Below are positions 58,144-64,000 of a stretch of DNA of 64,000 nucleotides, piece after piece (within the stretch, counting starts at the first letter, position 1; each line of letters begins with the position of its first letter). The DNA comes from Euryodendron excelsum (taxonomy: Eukaryota > Streptophyta > Magnoliopsida > Ericales > Pentaphylacaceae). Where the stretch lies: positions 21,538,501-21,602,500 of the forward strand of contig CM065389.1 of NCBI GenBank assembly GCA_033060915.1, written 5' to 3'. Under the pieces are notes generated by a model that worked only from the letters and a program-made list of their open reading frames with translations, was not told the origin of the DNA and did no database searches. Both the position numbers and the translations under genes were made by a program.

Positions 58144-58158
58144 CTGTCCCTCTTTTTC
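58144..58158 (-). other. Polypurine tract of element E
   Basis: On the minus strand GAAAAAGAGGGACAG, matching AAAAAGAGGGGCAGC next to the D 3' LTR. The adjoining 58159-58215 also aligns to D 23075-23133 (text 'atcttcgacaagcgaagat'). Confidence 0.85.
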
Positions 58159-58689
58159 TATCTTTGCTTGTCGAAGACAGAAAATGATAAAGTGAGAGTC
58201 CTATGTTGACCGTGAGGCGTTCGGAGAGACGAACTTTGAAAATGTTTGAAGATTTAAGCTTGAAAATTGGAATTTAAGTTTGAAAGTTGGATTGTCTTGA
58301 TTTTTGAAATTTGGAATTTGAAAATCTTGACTTTGAAATGATTATTGAGTGGAAGTTGATTGTTTGAAATGATTTTGAAATTGATTTTGGAAATGAATTT
58401 ATTTGGATTTATATTAGAAAGATTTTGGAAAACCTTTAAAACTTAGAACAAAACTTATAGGGAAAATGTTTTAAAACTTAAAATTTTGAAAACAGGTTTT
58501 TGAGATGAAAGCTTGAAAAAGCCAAAATTTTTGAAAATGGGATTTGGAAAGGAAAAGGCTTAGGAAACTCATGAGACTTTTTAAGGAAGAAATTTTGACA
58601 ACCTTTGCAATATTTTTAGAATGGAAATTTTAAAGGATAAAGCTCGGGAAGCCCAAGAAATGATTTTGAAATTAAACTTTTTGAAAGAA

Positions 58690-59990
58690 AAGTTAGGAGA
58701 ACCTTAAGAATGGGGCCTTTTTGGTAAAGAAGACCTCGAGAAACTCAGAGGGTCCTTTTTTTAAAAAAAAAACTTTTTGAAAGAAAACTTAGGAAAATTT
58801 TGAAAGTAGAATTTTAGATAAAACTTTTGAGGAAGAATTTTGGAAAATCCCTAAAAATGGATTTTAACCCTAGAAACATCTTGTGAAATCGACAAAGACT
58901 TGGAACGGAGATGTTCAAAAAACCTTAGAATTAATAGAAATTTTGATAGGAATACTTTTTTTCGAGTAAAACCTTGAAAATTTTTTAGGATTTATTTTGA
59001 CTAAGACTTTTGAAAGAAAGAGTTTTTGAAAATATTGAAGTTTGATTGGAATAAAAATCTTTTTGAAGAAGTTTCGAGAAAGATTGGAGAATTAGAAATT
59101 TGATTTCAAAAAAGGACTTTAGGACCTGATTTTGAAATAACTTTTGGAAAGAAGTACTAAGAATCTTAGGAATTGATTTTTAAAGATAAACTTTCGAAGA
59201 AAAAGTTAGGAAACTTTTTTTAGAGTTGATTTTTTGAAAATAAACTTTTTGAAGGAAAAAGCTTAAGAAACCCTTCGAGTTGATTCGAGTAGACTTTATT
59301 AAGACTTGTGTCATTCATTTTTCTTAAATAAAATCTTTTGAAATGAAAAAGAAATAAAATCTTTAAGTGTGGGGCCTTTTTGGTAAAGAAGACCCCGAAA
59401 AACTCAAGGACCCTAAAACTATTGGGAGAAAAACTTAAGAATAAAATTTTAAGAATGGAATTTTAAATGAAAACTTTTGGAGGAAACACTTGAAAAAATT
59501 TTGAAAGTGGATTTTGAAAGTGGATTTTGAAATTGGAAACTTTGGGAATTTGATAAGAACTTTTAAAGGATTGAAAACTTGAGAATTTTTTGAGGATTGA
59601 TTTTTGAAAAAGATGTTTTTGAAGGAAAAGGATTTTTAGAAACTCTTGAAACTTGATTGGAATAGAAATCTTTTTGAGGAAGGAACTTGAGATAGACTGT
59701 AATTAAAAAATTTTGAAACTTGACTTTGAAATGAATCTTTGACTTTGGATTAGAAACTATTTTGAAATTTAGACAAAATGTGTAGAAAATTAGCTTTGAC
59801 TTGAAATTTGAAACTTTTGAAGGCAAAATGTTTAGAAGATTCATTTTGACTTGAAACAAGAAATCTTTTGAAAGCATAAAGTATAGGAAATTCTTTTTTA
59901 CTCGAAACTTGACATTTGAAGACAAAATGTGTAGAAATTTCATTTTTGACTTGAAAATTGCATTTTTGACGAACCCAAAATGTGCAAAAA
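58690..59990 (-). repeat. Diverged ~0.6-0.66-kb tandem duplication in E 3' UTR
   Basis: The phrase 'ggggcctttttggtaaagaa' with 'gaccycgaraaactca' occurs at 58708 and 59371. 'ttgattggaatararatcttttt' occurs near 59050 and 59655, and other phrases repeat in the same order. The surrounding 58240-60050 is C-poor on the plus strand, so G-poor in the sense of E, like the LTR tract. Confidence 0.6.
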
Positions 59991-60091
59991 ATTCATTTTG
60001 ACTTACGATTTGAAATTTTTTTTCTTTTCATCTCTCTTACCTTTTTGAGCTATACTTACCATATATCGACATTCTTACCTTTATCTTCAGG

Positions 60092-61749
60092 ATGGCAGAC
60101 GCTATTTTGAGTCGGCTGAGAGCATGGCATGACAACTATCCCCCAGACGAATAAGATATCTTTCGCCGATCCTTTAGTCGGGTGGCTTCACTCCTGTTGA
60201 TGCAGCTTATTCCAGGATTCATAGAGGCAGTGATTCTCTTTTGGTAGCCTAGCTTGTCTCTTTTCCACTTCAAGGAGTGCGTGCCTACCCCTACTCCTCA
60301 CGAGTATGGTTTTCTCCTTGGTTTTCGAGATGATTCTGCTGACATTGTGGGACTTATCTTCCCTAACGGTTGCATCACGATTGTCTCATCCCAGCTTAGA
60401 CTCCAGCACATAGTTCTTTCGTCTGCCTTTCTGCCCTAGTTTCCTTGCGTTCCAGTGGAGTTCCTATTTTCCCGCTTTAAGTTTGCAACGGGTATAAGGG
60501 CCCATTCGGGTGATTGGCATACTTCTCAGAACTGGTCCGTTTCTTGCATGGGTGCTCTGGCTCTGCTTCTTCTGAACTTCTTGATTTTTCCACGAGGAGA
60601 TGATTTGGTTCATTGCCGATTACGTGCATTGCTCACAAGGGTTCGTGAGGGGCACTCCTATGCTCTCATGGTTGTGGGAGAGACCTTTATGAGCCTTACT
60701 AGATTTCAGCAGAGGGTTGATGCTCACTTTTGAGGATATGTTGCACTCTTCCAGCTTTAGGCGATCAGACACTTTTTTTTATCACTCCTCTATTCCAGCA
60801 TACATGGTACCCTGAGCTTGACCATATATGCTCCTTAGCGAGGTCTTAGTGGGCTATCACAGATGATGAGAGGTTTCCACAGACTGTTGTGGCATGGGCT
60901 GATTACCTTCGAAATATGAGATCAGGCATGGTCAGATGATATTCAGGATTGGTTGGTAGGTACTACTTAAGAGTTCGACCTCCTGAGAGGGCCTTCGTGC
61001 CTTTAGCAGGTCTACGGAGCATTACCCCCTTCTTTGGGATTTAAGTTTTGCGGTAGCTTGGTAGGAGTCAGGACATTCCCTATCTAGCATTGGTGATTGA
61101 TTTTACCCTTGTTTTTGAGGCATCGATCCCGAGAGCATTGGTACAGAGAGTTATGGATACATGGAGATCTTTGCTTCCTCACGTGGATGATGACGGTCCA
61201 TTTTCTGACATGCCCTTTGACACTGAGAACTACCATTATTGGCTTCGACGATATGTGTTAGGTTCTAGTAAGCTTGGGAATCTACTCTTTGAGACTCCTT
61301 TACCCCCCGTGGGGTACACAGATTTCATGACAGCTATGATTGTTCAGGGACGTCGTCATAGGCGGCAAAACCGAAGATTAATATAGGTATTATATGATCG
61401 ATTGAGGGAGAGAGATACTAAGGTAGCTTCCTTAGAGATGCAACTAGCATCGGCCAGATTGACACATGATAGTCTACCCTTGAGTACTTCGTGGGGACAT
61501 AAGCGGTCACAAGATGCCCCAGACGTTTCCACTCCCCTAGAGGATGATATTGTTGATATTCAGTCTTTGTGAGAGGCCGTGGAGTCCCTTACCCGAGTGA
61601 GGGATATGATTCTGGCTAGATGTGCAGACTATGAGCAGGGTCGACTTGGATATTGATGGTTGGTGCTTCTTCGAGTGCTCCTCTTATGGGTGGTGAGCCG
61701 GTTGGTCCCCCTCTAGCTGACTCCTTTTCTGATGATGATGGAGAGTGAT
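60092..61749 (+). pseudogene. DUF7745-like gene, antisense to element E, broken
   Basis: Starts with MADAILSRLRAWHDNYPP at 60092, just after a 'ttatcttcag' splice-acceptor-like stretch. It continues in one frame with QLIPGFIEAVILFW, then LFHFKECVPTPTPHEYGFLL (about 60260-60315) and GALALLLLNFLIFPRGDD (about 60550-60605). It then shifts frame to VVAWADYLRNMRSGMVR (about 60890) and VPLAGLRSITPFFG (about 60998). A tail with HYWLRRYVLGS (about 61234), a coiled coil (DRLRERDTKVASLEMQLASA near 61398-61455) and an acidic end (ADSFSDDDGE) finish at 61749. Stops at 60152, 60247, 60437, 60731 and 61384 fit CAA, CAG or CGA changed by C-to-T. The N-terminal pattern (a filling and width block, then 'P T x x E Y') matches plant DUF7745 proteins. 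Antisense ORFs between pol and the 3' LTR are known in Tat-lineage elements. Function unknown. Confidence 0.7.
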
Positions 61750-62160
61750 ATATTTTTGCCCCTCGCTCTTAGATTTATTGATTCTCCTTTTTATTTGACA
61801 CTCTGATTGACTTATTACCCCGAGAGGGGAACCTTTACTTCTTTTAACCTTAACTTGGACTAATTCGGAGAATGCTTTTCGAGACACCTTTTGACTTTGT
61901 CACTACTGCTTTCATACTCGTGACTTCTAGGAATGCGCATGCCTCGAATTATCTCTTATGCCCAGCCCCCATTTTTTTTTTTTACTACTATTTTTACTAC
62001 TGGCGCCAGTGAGGGTTTTCACCAGTCCCAGCTCTGTCATTCTTGCACCAAGACGCCTTTGCAGGTTTTCACCAAGGTTGACAGTTTTGTATCTTACCAC
62101 ATCCCTACTCTTTTACCTACGGTGCCCTTTCGGGTTTTTACCGCATCCTTGGAAATGTGC

Positions 62161-62164
<4 letters not shown>

Positions 62165-62192
<28 letters not shown>
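62165..62192 (+). repeat. (ATT)n microsatellite
   Basis: About nine uninterrupted ATT units. The predicted peptides over it on either strand (poly-Ile/Leu, poly-Asn) are artefacts. Confidence 0.9.
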
Positions 62193-62193
<1 letters not shown>

Positions 62194-62289
62194 TTTAGCT
62201 CCTTTTTGTGCTTTGCTTCGTTCCTTGTTCCCTATTTGAGAGAGAGAGATAAAGACATAAAGTAAGTTTTTATGCAAAAACATTTTATT

Positions 62290-63140
62290 TATACCAATCC
62301 TAAAAATGCCCAGGTAAATGGGTGAATGCATGTTATACTTTTCGATGAATGCACATATGAGAATGGAATTGAATGCATGTCATACTTTTTGATGAATGTA
62401 TATTCAGAAATAGAATTAAATGCATGTCCTATTTTTTTTATGAATGCATGAATAGATACAAACTACATAGGAATTTAATAGATGTACAAGTTATACATGT
62501 CATGGATGCATTAGTACTACACCTATATAGGCTATTTACAAAGAATGTCTCAGGATTACCCCATGACTCATACTCTTAAGATTCTATTTCCCTTCTAGGA
62601 TTCTGCCCCATTCGGTTTTGTCTCATTTTTATTGGGGTGTAATAGCATTTGCACCATTCTCCAGGGATCTTGACCTTTTGGTTTGCCATCTACTATCTTA
62701 TCCTTACTTTCTATAGAGTTTCTGTTTAGGGTTTTTCTGATCTCACTTAGTTTTCTCTCTTAGATTTTCAAATGCCACCATGGCTTAAGTGATAACTTGC
62801 ATGCCCTTTGCAGTGCGATAAACAACTTGGCCTTCAATCTGAGAAGACTTTTTTTAGGACTGTAATGCAGGCTGGGTTTAGGGGTTATAAGAAACAAAAG
62901 AATATTTAGGCTTAAAGATTTTCTTTTAGTGGGTTGTTTAAATCAAAATCATCTAAGCATACTTTGGAGCATGAGATTGCCCTTGCATTCCTCCTTAATT
63001 CTCCTTTTTGACCATTTTTTTGTAATTACTTGTCTTGGTATTGTTCAGGCTTATTTGGACTAAGCAATTTTCTTTTATCAAAGAGGACTTTGATTTAGAC
63101 TGTAACATAGGCTAGGTTAAGAGGTTTATGAATGAAAGGG
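62290..63140 (-). repeat. E copies of the ~55-bp and ~220-bp 3' UTR repeats
   Basis: 62290-62450 has about three diverged units of the 'gaatgcatgtcatac' type, the complement of D 21545-21860. Two units of the ~220-bp family lie near 62845 ('ggactgtaatgcaggctggg') and 63085 ('agactgtaacataggctagg'). The same families occur in both elements, in different copy number. Confidence 0.6.
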
Positions 63141-63940
63141 GATAAAGGGTCAAACATTATCACTTGTGGGGTTTTGAAAGACCAATTATCACCTTCGGCA
63201 ATTTAATTTTTATTCACTACTTTCTTCTTTCCTTCCTACTCTTTTTGTTCTTCAAGACCTTTTTCTTTCTTCTAACTAGGATTTTTCATCAAGAATTTGA
63301 TCTTAAGTTGACTTTTAAATATGCCAACTTTTTCATTTATATTTGGATGACATTATCCTCTTTTGAAGATCACCACAAACACAATATCTTCTTCACTAGA
63401 GACGCCTTTGGCGCCATAACTTCTTGAAAATCACCACTTTCATCATTGCTTATTATTTCCTACTCATGACTTTTGCCTTAACCCAATACGGGTGGTGATC
63501 ATCTGGTTGGTTTTCTTGAGAAACGTAACTAGCTCATGTGGGCTTTGCAAAGGGGTTTTCTTTGTGTATGGTAGCAGAATTGAGAGCCTCTCATCATTTC
63601 AAATTGAATTGCTTAGTTCATAAAACATTTATACAAGATTTAGACTATATTCCTAGAGATGGTGTGTTCCTGCCAGTGAACCCCTACATATGTTATTAAA
63701 TCAACTACTCTGTGCTTGCTCCATTGTGAGGGATGATTCTTGGTTTGGGGATATTTAAATAGAAATCACTTATGGTTCTAGTGGGCTGAGCAAAGGGTAG
63801 TGCTTATTTATTTTTGGATAACTAGAACAATGGCTTCTCATCATTTTCAGAACTCAGCTGCCCATCGCTTAGTCAGGATATCACTCGAGTGTCGTCTCTT
63901 TAATAAACTCTGCACTTCTCTGTTAAATCTGTCTTCCTTC

Positions 63941-64000
63941 TGTCACGCCCTGGTTTTTAGGTGTCCAAGGTCCTTTTGGCTTAGAGACAAAAAGTATAGA
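63941..64000 (+). mobile_element. Start of another LTR (probable chromovirus type), cut by window edge
   Basis: The alignment to D stops at 63940. The sequence changes to TGTCACGCCCTGGTTTTT, a typical start of plant Tekay/Del-type LTRs. With only 60 bases the family is a guess. It would be an insertion into element E. Confidence 0.4.

Larger units (their letters stand above)
58159..63940 (-). mobile_element. Internal region of element E (distal part; cut by window edge)
   Basis: The minus-strand internal region next to the 3' LTR. 62230-63940 aligns in order to the D 3' UTR (D 21950 back to 19670), including the ~55-bp and ~220-bp repeat families. 58220-62200 has no counterpart in D and contains an AT-rich duplicated stretch and an antisense gene. 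Pol and gag, if present, lie beyond position 64000. Confidence 0.75.

Noticed and set aside
62165..62265. Minus- and plus-strand frames over the ATT microsatellite
   Set aside because: Poly-Asn and poly-Ile peptides come from the microsatellite.

Overview
This window comes from a nuclear plant genome, most likely a eudicot. It is almost entirely transposable elements nested inside one another. I found no intact host gene, tRNA, rRNA or CRISPR array. The plant call rests on element types known only from plants: Ty3/gypsy Tat/Ogre-like elements with LTRs of about 4-5 kb, an Athila-like element whose primer-binding site resembles a tRNA-Asp complement, an L1-type LINE, plant-type extra retrotransposon ORFs, and telo-box-like AAACCCTA motifs just downstream of the LTR TATA boxes. 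The species cannot be named from this sequence.

Layout. 1-831: minus-strand fragment of a Tat/Ogre-type LTR carrying eight 81-bp tandem repeats. 832-1775: decayed sequence with a tRNA-Met-type primer-binding-site motif on the minus strand. 1776-9411: a truncated LTR (A) split by a solo LTR (B, 2689-7189) with near-matching 5-bp target duplications. 9412-11018: tail of a decayed minus-strand coding sequence. 11019-30408: a solo LTR (C) split by a full-length but gag-only element (D, 12453-27011). 30409-33854: an LTR-like segment resembling Tekay/Del chromovirus LTRs. 33860-35290: a second decayed minus-strand coding sequence, perhaps the other half of the one before C. 36356-37413: a possible Copia-type LTR on the minus strand. 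37414-39421: a broken L1-type LINE. 39422-64000: a minus-strand Tat/Ogre-type element (E), cut by the window edge, whose 3' LTR is split by a complete Athila-like element (43571-57474) with a perfect GATCC duplication.

Function. The Athila-like element carries gag, protease, RT/RNase H and integrase in order. All are inactivated by stops and two frameshifts, and two catalytic or metal-binding residues are changed. Downstream lie two extra ORFs that look like the plant 'putative transposon protein' family. One of them is the longest intact reading frame in the window. Element D keeps only a broken gag and must have relied on pol supplied in trans. Element E carries, antisense to itself between its distal internal region and its 3' LTR, a decayed gene resembling DUF7745.

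The observations most worth a second look are: (1) tandem stem-loops kept in every Tat/Ogre LTR copy here, which fold well only as sense RNA because many pairs are G-U; (2) a region of about 1.5 kb in each of those LTRs that is nearly free of G on the sense strand; (3) at least five unrelated tandem-repeat families packed into the 3' untranslated regions and U3; (4) the antisense ORF in E, replaced in D by a 69-bp minisatellite; (5) a second polypurine-like tract between pol and the extra ORFs of the Athila-like element.
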